Positions 1-9,434 are shown, counted from the stretch's first letter. The stretch is DNA of 64,000 nucleotides from Xenophilus arseniciresistens (GCF_028023875.1 NZ_JAQIPB010000001.1:620001-684000); one strand, 5' to 3'. Notes: generated from the sequence alone by a model not told the origin. Numbers and translations are program-made.

Positions 1-2
1 TG

Positions 3-638
3 GCCACGGGCTGCACCACGCTGCACGCCACGCCCGAAGTGCACATGCCCGACACCGCGCCGCCGCAGGCCGTGCAGGTGCAGCCGCCGCCGCGCCCGGT
101 CAACGGCAGCCTGTTCCAGGCCGCGCGCTACCGGCCGCTGTTCGAGGACCGCCGCGCGCGCATGGCCGGCGACACGGTCACCATCGCCATCGTGGAGAAC
201 CTGAGCGCGAGCCAGAAGTCCACCTCCACCGTCGACAAGAACAGCGGCATCGACGCGAGCATCAGCGCCGTGCCCTTCCTCTCGGCCAACTCCTTCACGC
301 GGGCCAGCGCACGCGCGGGCTCCGAGCACACCTTCGCAGGCAAGGGCGGCACCGAAAGCGCCAACACCTTCCGCGGCTCCATCACGGCCACGGTGGTCGA
401 CGTGCTGCCCAACGGCCACCTGGTGGTCACGGGCGAGAAGCAGATCGGCGTGAACCAGAACGTGGACGTGCTGCGCTTCTCCGGCACCATCGATCCGCGC
501 TCGATCCAGTCGGGCAGCGTGGTCAGTTCGACCCAGGTGGCCAATGTGCGCATCGAGTCGCGCGGCCGCGGCGCGCAAAGCGAGGCGCAGGCCATGCCCT
601 GGCTGGGGCGCTTCTTCATGAACGTCCTGCCCTTCTGA
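3..638 (+). CDS. flgH: Flagellar L-ring protein FlgH (5' end cut by window)
   Basis: FlgH forms the L-ring, the outer-membrane bushing of the flagellar basal body. The frame is open from the first bases. Before the first in-frame ATG (position 39) it already reads Ala-Thr-Gly-Cys, which matches the end of a lipobox with the lipidated cysteine at 12-14, so the true start and signal peptide lie left of the window. The body matches the family: the LFEDRRAR stretch, the GDTVTIAIVE stretch and the C-terminal PWLGRFFMNVLPF. flgI follows after 16 bases, so the two are probably co-transcribed. Identification is secure; only the N-terminus is missing. Confidence 0.95.
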   Translation, partial: ATGCTTLHATPEVHMPDTAPPQAVQVQPPPRPVNGSLFQAARYRPLFEDRRARMAGDTVTIAIVENLSASQKSTSTVDKNSGIDASISAVPFLSANSFTRASARAGSEHTFAGKGGTESANTFRGSITATVVDVLPNGHLVVTGEKQIGVNQNVDVLRFSGTIDPRSIQSGSVVSSTQVANVRIESRGRGAQSEAQAMPWLGRFFMNVLPF

Positions 639-654
639 GCCTTCTTTTTTCGCC

Positions 655-1770
655 ATGATCCGCTCCATCCGCCCCTTCGTCCTCGCGCTGTCCCTGCTGG
701 GGCTGGCCACGCCCGCGGCGCACGCCATCCGCATCAAGGAAGTGGCGGCCGTGCAGGGCGTGCGCACCAACCAGCTGACCGGCTACGGCCTGGTGGTGGG
801 CCTGGACGGCACCGGCGACCAGACCACGCAGATGCCCTACACCACGCAGAGCGTGGCCAACTACCTGCAGCAGCTGGGCATCACGCTGCCCGACAACCGG
901 GCCGCGCAGCTGCAACTGAAGAACGTGGCGGCCGTGATCGTCACGGCCGAGCTGCCGGCCTTCGCGCAGCCGGGCCAGGCCATCGACATCAGCGTGGCCT
1001 CCATGGGCAACGCCAAGTCGCTCAAGGGCGGCATGCTGGTGGCCACGCCGCTGCGCGGTGCCGACGGCGAGATCTATGCGCTGGCCCAGGGCAATGTGGT
1101 GGTGGCCGGTGCCGGCGCGGCAGCCGGCGGCAGCAAGGTGCAGATCAACCACCTGAGCGCCGGCCGCATCCCCGGCGGCGGCCAGGTCGAGCGGGCCGTG
1201 GCCACCGGGCTGCACGAGGGCGAGACCATCACGCTGGGCCTGAACGCGGCCGACTTCCAGACCGCGCGCCGCGTCGCGCAGGCCGTGAATGGCAAGCTGG
1301 GCTCGGGCGCTGCGCGCGCCATCGACGGCCGCACGGTGGAAGTGCGCGCCCCGCAGGACCCGGGCGCGCGCGTGAACTTCATTGCCGAGCTTGAAGAGAT
1401 CACGCTGGAGCGCACGGCCCCGGCCGCCAAGGTGGTGATCAACGCGCGCACCGGCTCCATCGTGCTGAACCAGGCCGTCACGCTCAATGCCTGCGCCATC
1501 GCGCACGGCAACCTGTCGGTCACCATCAGCAGCACGCCGGTGATCAGCCAGCCCGCGCCGCTGTCGCGCGGCCAGACCGTGGTGGCCGAGCAGGCCAGCA
1601 TCCAGATCAAGCAGGAGCCCGGCGCGATGATCCAGGTGCCCGCCTCCACGCAGCTGACCGACGTGGTGCGCGCGCTCAATGCGCTGGGCGCCACGCCGCA
1701 GGACCTGTTGGCCATCCTGCAGGCCATCAAGGCTTCGGGCGCACTCAATGCGGAACTCGAGGTGATCTGA
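655..1770 (+). CDS. flgI: Flagellar P-ring protein FlgI
   Basis: FlgI assembles the P-ring around the rod in the peptidoglycan layer. The 371-residue product has a Sec signal peptide that ends near residue 24 (Ala-His-Ala), followed by the conserved mature N-terminus IRIKEVAAVQGVRTNQL and the GYGLVVGLDGTGD block. Length is normal for the family. It sits between flgH and flgJ; its TGA shares its last base with the flgJ ATG (TGATG), which indicates translational coupling. Confidence 0.97.
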   Translation: MIRSIRPFVLALSLLGLATPAAHAIRIKEVAAVQGVRTNQLTGYGLVVGLDGTGDQTTQMPYTTQSVANYLQQLGITLPDNRAAQLQLKNVAAVIVTAELPAFAQPGQAIDISVASMGNAKSLKGGMLVATPLRGADGEIYALAQGNVVVAGAGAAAGGSKVQINHLSAGRIPGGGQVERAVATGLHEGETITLGLNAADFQTARRVAQAVNGKLGSGAARAIDGRTVEVRAPQDPGARVNFIAELEEITLERTAPAAKVVINARTGSIVLNQAVTLNACAIAHGNLSVTISSTPVISQPAPLSRGQTVVAEQASIQIKQEPGAMIQVPASTQLTDVVRALNALGATPQDLLAILQAIKASGALNAELEVI

Positions 1771-2618
1771 TGTCCGTGGGCGCCACCAACCCCTTCAGCC
1801 AGGGCCTGGCGGCCGATGCGCGTTCGCTCAACGCGCTGAAGTTCTCGGCCGGCAGCAACGACCCCAAGGCGGTCAAGGAAGCGGCCAGGCAGTTCGAATC
1901 GCTGTTCATGCGCGAGCTGATCAAGAGCATGCGCGAGGCAACGATGAAGTCGGGCCTGATGGACAGCGAAGGCGAGAAGCTGGGCACCGACCTGCTGGAC
2001 CAGCAGTTCGCGGTGCAGCTGGCCGGCATGCCCGGCGGGCTGACCGATGCCATCACGCGCCAGTTGAGCCAGCAGATCGTGAGCCCCGGCGCGGTGCCCA
2101 CGGTGGCGCTGGGCGCCTCGGGCAGCCGCGGGCGCGCCGGCGCCACACAGCAGGGCTTCGTTTCAGAGCATGCGCAGGCGGCGCAGCGCGTGGCGCAGGA
2201 CACGGGCATTCCGGCCGCCTTCATGATCGGCCAGGCCGGCCATGAGACCGGCTGGGGCCGCAGCCAGATCCGCCATGCGGACGGCAGCAACTCGCACAAC
2301 CTGTTCGGCATCAAGGCCACGGCCGGGTGGACGGGCAAGGTGGCCACCATCACCACCACCGAATACATCGACGGGCAAGCGCGCAAAGTGAGCGCGAAAT
2401 TCCGCGCTTATGACTCGTATGAAGAGTCCTTCCGCGACTACGCTCGACTCATCGGCGAGAGCCCGCGCTACGAAAAGGCGCGCGCCAGCACCGCCTCGGC
2501 CCAGGCCTATGCCGCCGAGCTGCAGCGCGCGGGCTACGCCACCGATCCGCACTACGCCAGCAAGCTCAACCGCGCCATCAACGCCGTCGTCCAGCTCAAC
2601 CGATCCCTGCAAACATGA
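1770..2618 (+). CDS. flgJ: Flagellar rod-capping protein and peptidoglycan hydrolase FlgJ
   Basis: FlgJ caps the growing rod and cuts peptidoglycan so that the rod can pass. The 282-residue protein has both expected halves: an N-terminal rod-binding domain (KEAARQFESLFMRELIKSMR, about residues 35-55) and a C-terminal glucosaminidase domain from about residue 130. The probable catalytic acid is Glu159 in the HETGWG motif, which is followed by SHNLFGIKA. The start overlaps the flgI stop, and the end overlaps the flgK start by four bases (ATGA). Two-domain FlgJ is typical of beta- and gammaproteobacteria. Confidence 0.96.
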   Translation: MSVGATNPFSQGLAADARSLNALKFSAGSNDPKAVKEAARQFESLFMRELIKSMREATMKSGLMDSEGEKLGTDLLDQQFAVQLAGMPGGLTDAITRQLSQQIVSPGAVPTVALGASGSRGRAGATQQGFVSEHAQAAQRVAQDTGIPAAFMIGQAGHETGWGRSQIRHADGSNSHNLFGIKATAGWTGKVATITTTEYIDGQARKVSAKFRAYDSYEESFRDYARLIGESPRYEKARASTASAQAYAAELQRAGYATDPHYASKLNRAINAVVQLNRSLQT

Positions 2619-4501
2619 GTTCACTGCTCAACCTCGGCACCCGCACCCTGCTGGCCAACCAGATGGCGCTGCAGACCACCGGCCACAACATCGCCAATGC
2701 CAGCACGGTGGGCTATTCGCGCCAGAGCGCCGTGATGCAGCAGGTGGAAGGCCAGTACACGGGCGGGGGCTACGTCGGCAAGGGCGTGCAGGTGCTCACC
2801 GTGGAGCGGGCGCACAACGAATTCGTGACGCGGCAGGCGGCCCTGGCCCGCTCGGTGCAGGCCATGGACGCCACGCGCGCCGACCGGCTCGCGGCGCTCG
2901 AAGACATCCTGCAGGGCGGCACCAGCGGCCTGGGCGCTTCCGTCAACGACCTGGTCAACGCGTTCTCCGACATTGCCAGCACGCCCACCGACGTGACGGC
3001 CCGCAACGTGGTGCTGGCGCGCGCACAGGAGATGAGCGCGCGCTTTCGCAACGCGCAGGCCCAGATCGACGATCTGCAGCACGGCGTGAACGGCCAGCTC
3101 GACGACGCCGTGACCCAGATCAACAGCCTGGCCGCGCGCATCGCCGAGCTCAACGGCCAGGTGCAGCGCGCCCAGGGCGGCGGCCAGCAGCCCAACGACC
3201 TGCTGGACCAGCGCGACGAGCTGGTGCGCCAGCTCAACGGCCAGGTGCAGGCCTCCACCGTGGCGGGCGACGACGGCAGCCTGAACATCTTCGTGGGCAG
3301 CCAGGCCCTGGTGCTGGGCAGCTCGGTGGCCCAGGTCGCGCTGCAGGGCGCGGCCGACGGCACGCGCGCGCTGACCATCACGCGCGGCGCCGTGACGCAG
3401 GAGCTGGACGAATCCAGCCTGGGCGGCGGCGCCGTCGCGGGGCTGCTGCGCTTCCAGAACGGCGACCTGGCCGCCGCGCGCGACGGGCTGGGCCGCATGG
3501 CGCTGGCCATCACCTCGGCCATCAACACGCAGCACCGCCTGGGTGTGGACCTGAACGGCCAGCCGGGTTCGGACTTCTTCACGCCCATCGCCATTCCCGA
3601 TGCCCTGCCTGCGCCATGGAACACGGGCACGGCCACGGTGAGCGCCGAGGTGGCCGACCCGACGGCCCTGGTCGCTTCGTCCTACCAGGTGGTGTTCGGC
3701 AGCAGCGGCTCCATCGCGGTGCAGCGGCTGTCCGACGGCAAGACCACCACCTTCACCGGCCCCATGCCCATCGAGATCGACGGGCTCAGGCTGGACCTCT
3801 CGGGCGGCAGCGCCGCCGCGGGCAGCAGCTTCACGCTGCGGCCCTATGCGCGCGCGGCCGATGGCACGGCCACGGCCCTGAGTTCACCGCGCGAGATCGC
3901 CGCGGCCAGCCCCGTGGAAGCACGCGCGAGCAGCAGCAACCGCGGCACGGTGGCCGTGGCCGGCGTGTCGGCCAGCCAGGCGCATGCCAGCCTGGGCGCG
4001 ACGGTGACCCTGACCTTCACGTCTGCCGGCACCTTCGACGTGGCCGGCAGTGGCACGGGCGACCCGAGCGGCATCGCCTACACGGCCGGCCAGCCCATCA
4101 GCTTCAACGGCTGGACCCTGACGCTGAGCGGCAACCCGCAGGCCGGCGACACGATCACGGTGCAGGCCGCATCGGCCAGCTACAGCCAGCTCAACGCGGG
4201 CAACGCCAGCGCGCTGCTGGGCCTGCGCGACGTGGCCATGTTCGACGGCGCCACCCTGGCCGACGGCTATGCCAGCCTGATGGCCGAGATGGGCGTGCGC
4301 TCGCAAAGCGCGCAGTACGCGGCCAGCATTTCGGGCTCCATCGCCACCAGCCTCGAAAGCGAGCGCGCCAACATCTCTGGCGTGAACCTCGACGAAGAGG
4401 CCGCGCGGCTTTTGCAGTACCAGCAGGCCTACCAGGCCTCGGCCAAGATGATCCAGATCGCGCAGAGCATCTTCGACTCCCTGCTGCAAGGCATGCCCTG
4501 A
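2615..4501 (+). CDS. flgK: Flagellar hook-associated protein 1 FlgK
   Basis: FlgK forms the first hook-filament junction ring. The 628-residue product starts with the flagellar rod/hook N-terminal motif (LLNLGTRTLLANQMALQTTGHNIANASTVGYSRQ) and ends with the matching C-terminal helix (NLDEEAARLLQYQQAYQASAKMIQ). The intervening part is Ala/Gly/Thr-rich with long variable segments, as usual in this exported protein. Translation is coupled to flgJ through an ATGA overlap. flgL follows 35 bases downstream. Confidence 0.96.
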   Translation: MSSLLNLGTRTLLANQMALQTTGHNIANASTVGYSRQSAVMQQVEGQYTGGGYVGKGVQVLTVERAHNEFVTRQAALARSVQAMDATRADRLAALEDILQGGTSGLGASVNDLVNAFSDIASTPTDVTARNVVLARAQEMSARFRNAQAQIDDLQHGVNGQLDDAVTQINSLAARIAELNGQVQRAQGGGQQPNDLLDQRDELVRQLNGQVQASTVAGDDGSLNIFVGSQALVLGSSVAQVALQGAADGTRALTITRGAVTQELDESSLGGGAVAGLLRFQNGDLAAARDGLGRMALAITSAINTQHRLGVDLNGQPGSDFFTPIAIPDALPAPWNTGTATVSAEVADPTALVASSYQVVFGSSGSIAVQRLSDGKTTTFTGPMPIEIDGLRLDLSGGSAAAGSSFTLRPYARAADGTATALSSPREIAAASPVEARASSSNRGTVAVAGVSASQAHASLGATVTLTFTSAGTFDVAGSGTGDPSGIAYTAGQPISFNGWTLTLSGNPQAGDTITVQAASASYSQLNAGNASALLGLRDVAMFDGATLADGYASLMAEMGVRSQSAQYAASISGSIATSLESERANISGVNLDEEAARLLQYQQAYQASAKMIQIAQSIFDSLLQGMP

Positions 4502-4536
4502 GGCGGCGCGCTTCTCCTTCGACAAAGCAACAAGCC

Positions 4537-5745
4537 ATGGCCGGTTTCACCACGCGCATCTCGAGCGCCAACACTTATGACAACGCGCTGGAGCAGCTGA
4601 TGTCGCGCCAGTCGCAGCTTTCAAAGCTGCAGGCGCAGCTCAGCGCGAGCAAGCGCGTGCTGCGCCCCAGCGACGACCCGACGGCCGCCGCGCAGGCCGA
4701 GCGCGCCATCACGCGCCAGGCGCGCGTGGCCAGCGAGCAGCGCTCGCTGGAGGTGCAGCGCAACGCCATCACCGTGGCCGAGTCCACGCTGGGCGATGCC
4801 GTGGCGGCCGTGCAGAGCTTTCGCACGCTGGTGCTGCAGGCCAACAGCGGCACCACCTCCAGCGCCGACCGCGCCAGCATCGCGCAGCAGCTGGTGGCGC
4901 TGCGCGACCAGTTGCTGGGCTACGCCAACGCCAAGGACTCCAACGGCCTGCCGCTGTTCGGCGGCCTGGGCAGCTCGGCGCAGCCCTTCGTCGACGGCGG
5001 TGGCGTGTCCTTCGACGGCATCGCGGGACAGAGCGCGTCTTCCGACGTGGGCGTGCCCGCGGCGCTCGACGGCTTCGCCACCTGGATGGACGTGCCCACG
5101 GGCAACGGCGTCTTCGGCATTGCCCGGGCAGGCGGCGGCACGGTCGGCACGGGCGGTGTCTCCACCGATGCCGGCCAGGTGCGCAACCCCGCCGAGCTGA
5201 CCGGGCACCGCTACGAAGTGCGCTTTTCCGTCGCCGACGGCCTGACCACCTACGACGTGGTGGACCTGGACAGCAACAGCGCCGTGCAGACCGGCCAGCC
5301 CTACCAGTCGGGCCAGGCGATCAGCTTCGATGGCCTGTCCTTCGTCGCCAGCGGCACGCCGGCCCAGGGCGATGCGCTGAGCATCACGCCCAGCACGCGA
5401 AGCAGCCTGTTCGGCGTGCTCGACCAGGCCATCGCCACGGTGCGCGAGGACAGCGGCGCGCAGCTCAACCAGGGCGTGGCGCAGGCGCTGGCGCAGATCG
5501 ACGCGGGCATGGCCCGGCTGTCGGCCTCGCGCGGGCGCGCGGGCGACCTGCTCAACCAGGTGGACAACATCGCCGCGCGGCAGGAATCGCGCGCGGTGCA
5601 GCTCGAATCCGACCGCTCGCGCGCCGAGGACCTGGACGTGGTCAAGGCCCTGTCGGAGTTCCAGACGCAGCAGACGGTCTACTCGGCGGCCCTGGGCTCG
5701 TACGCGCAGATCCAGAAGCTGTCGCTGTTCAACTTCATCAGCTGA
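4537..5745 (+). CDS. flgL: Flagellar hook-associated protein 3 FlgL
   Basis: FlgL forms the second junction ring between FlgK and the filament. I placed the start at the ATG at 4537 (MAGFTTRISSANTYDNAL), which gives 402 residues. The frame is open far upstream through flgK, but that is a GC-rich artefact. The N-terminal flagellin-like helix (residues 10-60, with LRPSDDPTAAAQAERAI) and C-terminal helix (ALSEFQTQQTVYSAALGSYAQIQ) pair as in flagellins. It is the last flagellar gene visible here. Confidence 0.95.
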   Translation: MAGFTTRISSANTYDNALEQLMSRQSQLSKLQAQLSASKRVLRPSDDPTAAAQAERAITRQARVASEQRSLEVQRNAITVAESTLGDAVAAVQSFRTLVLQANSGTTSSADRASIAQQLVALRDQLLGYANAKDSNGLPLFGGLGSSAQPFVDGGGVSFDGIAGQSASSDVGVPAALDGFATWMDVPTGNGVFGIARAGGGTVGTGGVSTDAGQVRNPAELTGHRYEVRFSVADGLTTYDVVDLDSNSAVQTGQPYQSGQAISFDGLSFVASGTPAQGDALSITPSTRSSLFGVLDQAIATVREDSGAQLNQGVAQALAQIDAGMARLSASRGRAGDLLNQVDNIAARQESRAVQLESDRSRAEDLDVVKALSEFQTQQTVYSAALGSYAQIQKLSLFNFIS

Positions 5746-5757
5746 TCGCGGCGCCTC

Positions 5758-6993
5758 ATGGCTCAATCGGTGCTTGGCAGCCTGGCGCTGCATTACCGGG
5801 CCCTGTGGTCGCGCAGGCGGCAGCTCGCCGGCCTGCAGCTCTTCGCGCACGAGGAATCGCCCGGGGCGGACGGCGGCCACCTGCTGCGCACGGTGTCCGA
5901 GCTCTGGTCGGCCCAGTCGCCGCACCTGCTGCTGTCGCCGGCCACGCCGAGCCTGCTCGAAAGCGTGCTGGCGCATGCCGATGCGCAATCGCCGCAGATC
6001 GACGTGCCCGCCGCGTGGCTGCGCCGGGGCGGCATCACTGCGGCCGTGCGCCGCGCGCACGAGCGCGGCGCGTCCATGCTGGTCTCGGGCGACGCCGCCA
6101 GCCTGCAGGCGCTGGCCGGCGCCACGGGTCTGTTCACGCACGTGTGCGTGGTGCTGGGCGAGCAGGACGCCGCGCAGGCCCTGCGCGTGGCCATGCAGCT
6201 GCGCGAGGACGTGGCCCGGGGCCGCTTCGGCACGCGCCCCGACAGCCCCAGCCCCGTGACGGCCGGCAGCCTGGTGGCGGGCGCCGCCGGCACGGCGCTG
6301 GTCCAGCACGCGCTGGACCAGCAGGGCGCCTGGGCCGTGGCCGGCTGGCCGACCGAGGACGTGCTGCACGGCATGCGCGCGCGCACCCTGCACCCCGGGC
6401 GCCGCGCCATCCTGCGCGTGATGAACGCGCTGGACCGGGAACTGCCGCTGGAGGCCATCGAGCACGCGCTGGCGCGCGACGCCACGCTGGCCTACCGGCT
6501 GCTGAGCTACCTCAACTCCGCGGGGCTGGGGCTGCGCGGCGGCGTGGCCTCGCTGCGCCACGGCGTGATGATGATGGGCCACCGCCCGCTCAACGGCTGG
6601 CTGGCCGAGCAACTCACCACGGCCGCCGATGACCGCGACCTGGACCCGATCCATGTGGCGCTGGGGCTGCGCGCGGCGCTGGCGGCCGAGCTGATGGACG
6701 CGGGCCTGGAGCAGGAGCTGCAGAGCGAGGTCTTCCTGACGGCCATGTTCTCGCAGCTGGACCTTCTGCAGTCGCAGCCGCTGCGCACCCTGCTGGCGCG
6801 CATTCCGCTGCCCGAGCGCATGCCCGACGCGCTGCTGCGCGGCACCGGCCCCTATGCCGGCGTGCTGCAGCTGGCGCGCGCGCTCGAAGGCGAGCAGCCC
6901 GCCGCGCTGCGGCAGGCGCGCGAGACCGCGGGCGTGGGGCTGGAGGAATGCAACCGCGCGCTGCTGCGCGTGCTGGCCCAGGCGAGCGATTGA
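5758..6993 (+). CDS. HDOD-domain protein with degenerate EAL-like N-terminal half
   Basis: The 411-residue protein carries an HDOD domain in its C-terminal half (LPLEAIEHALARDATLAYRLLSYLNS, then the LRHGVMMMGHRPLNGWL helix). HDOD is a non-catalytic relative of HD phosphohydrolases found in signalling proteins. The N-terminal half aligns in layout with EAL-HDOD (YuxH-like) proteins, but I see no intact EAL catalytic signature. It starts 12 bases after flgL, so it may be expressed with the flagellar operon. It lies tail-to-tail, nine bases apart, with the paralogue on the other strand. A role in motility or surface signalling is inferred from position only. Confidence 0.75.
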   Translation: MAQSVLGSLALHYRALWSRRRQLAGLQLFAHEESPGADGGHLLRTVSELWSAQSPHLLLSPATPSLLESVLAHADAQSPQIDVPAAWLRRGGITAAVRRAHERGASMLVSGDAASLQALAGATGLFTHVCVVLGEQDAAQALRVAMQLREDVARGRFGTRPDSPSPVTAGSLVAGAAGTALVQHALDQQGAWAVAGWPTEDVLHGMRARTLHPGRRAILRVMNALDRELPLEAIEHALARDATLAYRLLSYLNSAGLGLRGGVASLRHGVMMMGHRPLNGWLAEQLTTAADDRDLDPIHVALGLRAALAAELMDAGLEQELQSEVFLTAMFSQLDLLQSQPLRTLLARIPLPERMPDALLRGTGPYAGVLQLARALEGEQPAALRQARETAGVGLEECNRALLRVLAQASD

Positions 6994-7002
6994 GGCGCGG
7001 CT

Positions 7003-8265
7003 TCAGTCCAGCCGCTCGGCCCAATCGAGCGCCCGCGCATGGGCATCGACCGTCCAGTCGCGCGTGAAGCCGTGGCGCTGCGAGAGCAGGTCGATCAGTG
7101 CCTCGTCGCCCGACTCGCAGGCCTTGGCCATCAGCAGGTAGGGCGCGAAGACGCCGCGGCCATGCAGCACGGCCTCGCTCACTTCTGCAGGCAGGCTCAC
7201 CAGCGACAGGGCTTCGCGCAGGTCCATGCCCAGCAGCACGTCGAGCATCGAGAAGGTGCCGGCCACGAAGGCCAGTTCGGCCTCCACCGGCGCCATGGTG
7301 CCGGCGGCCAGCAGCTCCATCACGCGGCCGCGCACGATCGCCACCGTGCTGGCCGCCGGCGCCACATGGTCGGCCGGCGAGCTGGCCAGCAGGATGGCCG
7401 TCCAGCGGAACAGGCGCTTCATGCCCACCGTCATCACGGCATGGCGGAAGGACGAGATCTCCAGGTGCCGGCCGAAGCCCGAGGTGTTGATGTAGCGCAG
7501 CAGCCGGTAGGACAGCGTGGGCTCGCGCTTGAGCAGCGCCTCGATCTCCGGAAGCTCGGCCTCGCTGCGCACCAGGTTCATCAGCTGGATCAGCGAGGCA
7601 TAGGGCGCCACGGCGCCGCGCTGCGGGGGCTGGTGCTGGTGCTCGCCGTGCGAGAACCACATCCCCTCGAACAGATCGACGCCCGCATCGGACAGCCGTT
7701 CGAATTCATGCGAGGAGCGCAGGCCCAGCGCCACCGTCTTCACGGGGCCCTGCTGGCGCAGGTACAGGGCCATGCGCGCCAGCTCGTCGGGCGTGTGGGC
7801 GCGCATGCACAGCAGCACGTGCGAGACCAGCGGCCCCAGCGCCGGATGCTCCCTGAGCCAGCGCGTTTCCAGCGCCAGCCTGAAGCCCGCGCTGCGCACC
7901 TGCTGCAGCTGCGCGAGGTCGAAGGGCGCGTTGCCGCTGCCGTCGTCGGGGCTGGGTTGCAGCTCCAGCACCAGCCGGCCCGGATCGGGCGGACGGGGCG
8001 AGGCGAGCATCTGCGCCAGCTGCGCGCCGGTGCAGCTCAGGAAGTTCGGCTTTCTTGAAGGCGCGAGCCCGGCCGACGCATCGGGCAGGGACGGCGCGCC
8101 CAGGGCCTGGGGGGCGGCGGCGGATGCCTGCGGCTTCAGCGGGCCGACCAGGCGGTAGCCGGCGACCGCGCGGCGCCGGTCCACCAGAATGCGCCGGGCC
8201 ATGGGGCTCGCGCAGGCATCGGCCTGCATGAACGCGTTCGCAGCGGTTTGCGCAGCTTGGGACAT
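7003..8265 (-). CDS. EAL-like/HDOD signalling protein
   Basis: This 420-residue protein has the YuxH-type layout. The N-terminal half is a degenerate EAL-like domain: VDRRRAVAGYRLVG stands where EAL-HDOD proteins have their YELL motif, and the terminal segment reads GVDLFEGMWFSHGE. The C-terminal HDOD domain contains EIEALLKREPTLSYRLLRYIN and SFRHAVMTVGMKRLFRW. The cyclic-di-GMP hydrolysis residues are not recognisable, so a regulatory or scaffold role is more likely than catalysis. It is convergent with a paralogue, which suggests an inverted duplication. Confidence 0.78.
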   Translation of the reverse strand: MSQAAQTAANAFMQADACASPMARRILVDRRRAVAGYRLVGPLKPQASAAAPQALGAPSLPDASAGLAPSRKPNFLSCTGAQLAQMLASPRPPDPGRLVLELQPSPDDGSGNAPFDLAQLQQVRSAGFRLALETRWLREHPALGPLVSHVLLCMRAHTPDELARMALYLRQQGPVKTVALGLRSSHEFERLSDAGVDLFEGMWFSHGEHQHQPPQRGAVAPYASLIQLMNLVRSEAELPEIEALLKREPTLSYRLLRYINTSGFGRHLEISSFRHAVMTVGMKRLFRWTAILLASSPADHVAPAASTVAIVRGRVMELLAAGTMAPVEAELAFVAGTFSMLDVLLGMDLREALSLVSLPAEVSEAVLHGRGVFAPYLLMAKACESGDEALIDLLSQRHGFTRDWTVDAHARALDWAERLD

Positions 8266-8491
8266 GTAGCAAAGAATGGAAAGGCACTGTCCAGCCCACG
8301 CCGGATCGATGCCTTCTCCATATCGGCGTAAAACGGCGCGGCTTGAGCCCTGTCGTCAATGGCTGCGTCCGCGTCGTCGCAACCCTTGGGCCCCCGTGCT
8401 CCGGCACCCGGTGCAGGCGGCCGCTGATGATGCATTCAGGGCCGTGAATGTGAACGCACAAAGAGGGAAAAAGGAAGTCTTTTTTCTCATA

Positions 8492-9394
8492 TCAGTGGCG
8501 CCCAGCGGCCATGCTTTCGTTCCACACCTGCTCAAAGGCGTCGCAGAAGTTCTGATGCACCAGGGACAGGGGCCGGTAGGCATTGCGCAGGATGCGCACG
8601 TCCAGCGACTCCCTGGCACGGAAGGGGCGCACCACCAGGCCGCTGAAGGACTGGCCGGCGACCGCGGCCTGATCGACGATGGCAATGCCCGCGCCCGCCT
8701 GGGCGAACCAGCAGGCGCTGGCCGCGGAACGCACCTCGACGTCGAGCTTGGCCGAGCGCGCCGCCGCACCATAGGCGCGGCGCAGGCTCTGGCCGTAAGG
8801 CGTGCTGGCCGGCGAGGAGATGACCCGCTCGCCCGCCAGGTCGCGCGGCACGATCTCGCGCTTGGCGGCCAGCCGGTGGTCGCTGCGCATCACGCAGGCC
8901 AGGGCGCAGGCATAACGCCGCACCGCCGACAGGTTGGGATGGTCGATGGGCTGCATGGCGATGCCCAGGTGCGCGCTCTGGTCCAGCAGGGCTTCGACCA
9001 TGATGGGCGCGATCCGCACCTCCATGCTGACCTTGATGCGCTCATGCCGTTCGTAGAGCAGCGCCACCGCGCGCGGCACGAGGTAGGTGCCCAGGCTGGC
9101 GGAGACGGCCAGGCGCAGCACACCCGAATGCGGGTCGCCCAGGCTGCGCGTGACGTCGCGCACGCGCTCCACGCCGCGCCAGAGGTTCTCCACCTCCTGG
9201 TAGAGCTGCTGGGCCTCGGGCGTGGGTACCAGCCGGCCTTTGATGCGCTCGAACAGCACCAGCCCGCTCTGCCGCGCGGCATGGGCCAGCAGCTTGCTCA
9301 CGGCAGGCGGCGAGACATGCAGGATTTCGGCCGCCCCGCTGATGCTGCCGGTGAGCATGACCGCCCGGAACACCTCCATGTGTCTCAGATTCAT
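8492..9394 (-). CDS. LysR-family transcriptional regulator
   Basis: The N-terminal helix-turn-helix is clear (MNLRHMEVFRAVMLTGSISGAAEILHVSPPAVSKLL), followed by a LysR substrate-binding domain (GVLRLAVSASLGTYLVP onward). I chose the ATG at 9394 rather than one eight codons upstream, because a GAGGA ribosome-binding site lies seven bases before it. It is divergent from the Bug/oxidoreductase/aminotransferase genes and shares with them a 127-base region that contains a perfect palindrome, so it most likely controls them. The inducer is unknown. Confidence 0.93.
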   Translation of the reverse strand: MNLRHMEVFRAVMLTGSISGAAEILHVSPPAVSKLLAHAARQSGLVLFERIKGRLVPTPEAQQLYQEVENLWRGVERVRDVTRSLGDPHSGVLRLAVSASLGTYLVPRAVALLYERHERIKVSMEVRIAPIMVEALLDQSAHLGIAMQPIDHPNLSAVRRYACALACVMRSDHRLAAKREIVPRDLAGERVISSPASTPYGQSLRRAYGAAARSAKLDVEVRSAASACWFAQAGAGIAIVDQAAVAGQSFSGLVVRPFRARESLDVRILRNAYRPLSLVHQNFCDAFEQVWNESMAAGRH

Positions 9395-9417
9395 CCGTCG
9401 ATCCTCGCGCTTCTGCA

Positions 9418-9434
9418 ATTAACCAAAGGTTAAT
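9418..9434. promoter_or_regulatory. Perfect palindrome, probable LysR-box
   Basis: ATTAACC-AAA-GGTTAAT is a perfect 7+7 inverted repeat with a 3-base centre, in the divergent region between the LysR gene and the Bug gene, only 23 bases from the LysR start codon. LysR-type regulators bind T-N11-A dyads in such positions. That this regulator binds it is an inference. Confidence 0.65.

Noticed and set aside
2410-5745. Single 1111-codon open frame across flgK and flgL
   Set aside because: Only its last 402 codons, from 4537, are real (FlgL). The part over flgK is Arg/Gly/Pro-rich in the manner of GC-rich shadow frames.
4621-6654. 677-codon open frame on the minus strand over flgL and the HDOD gene
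   Set aside because: His/Arg/Gly/Ala-rich translation without any domain; it is the antisense shadow of well-supported genes.
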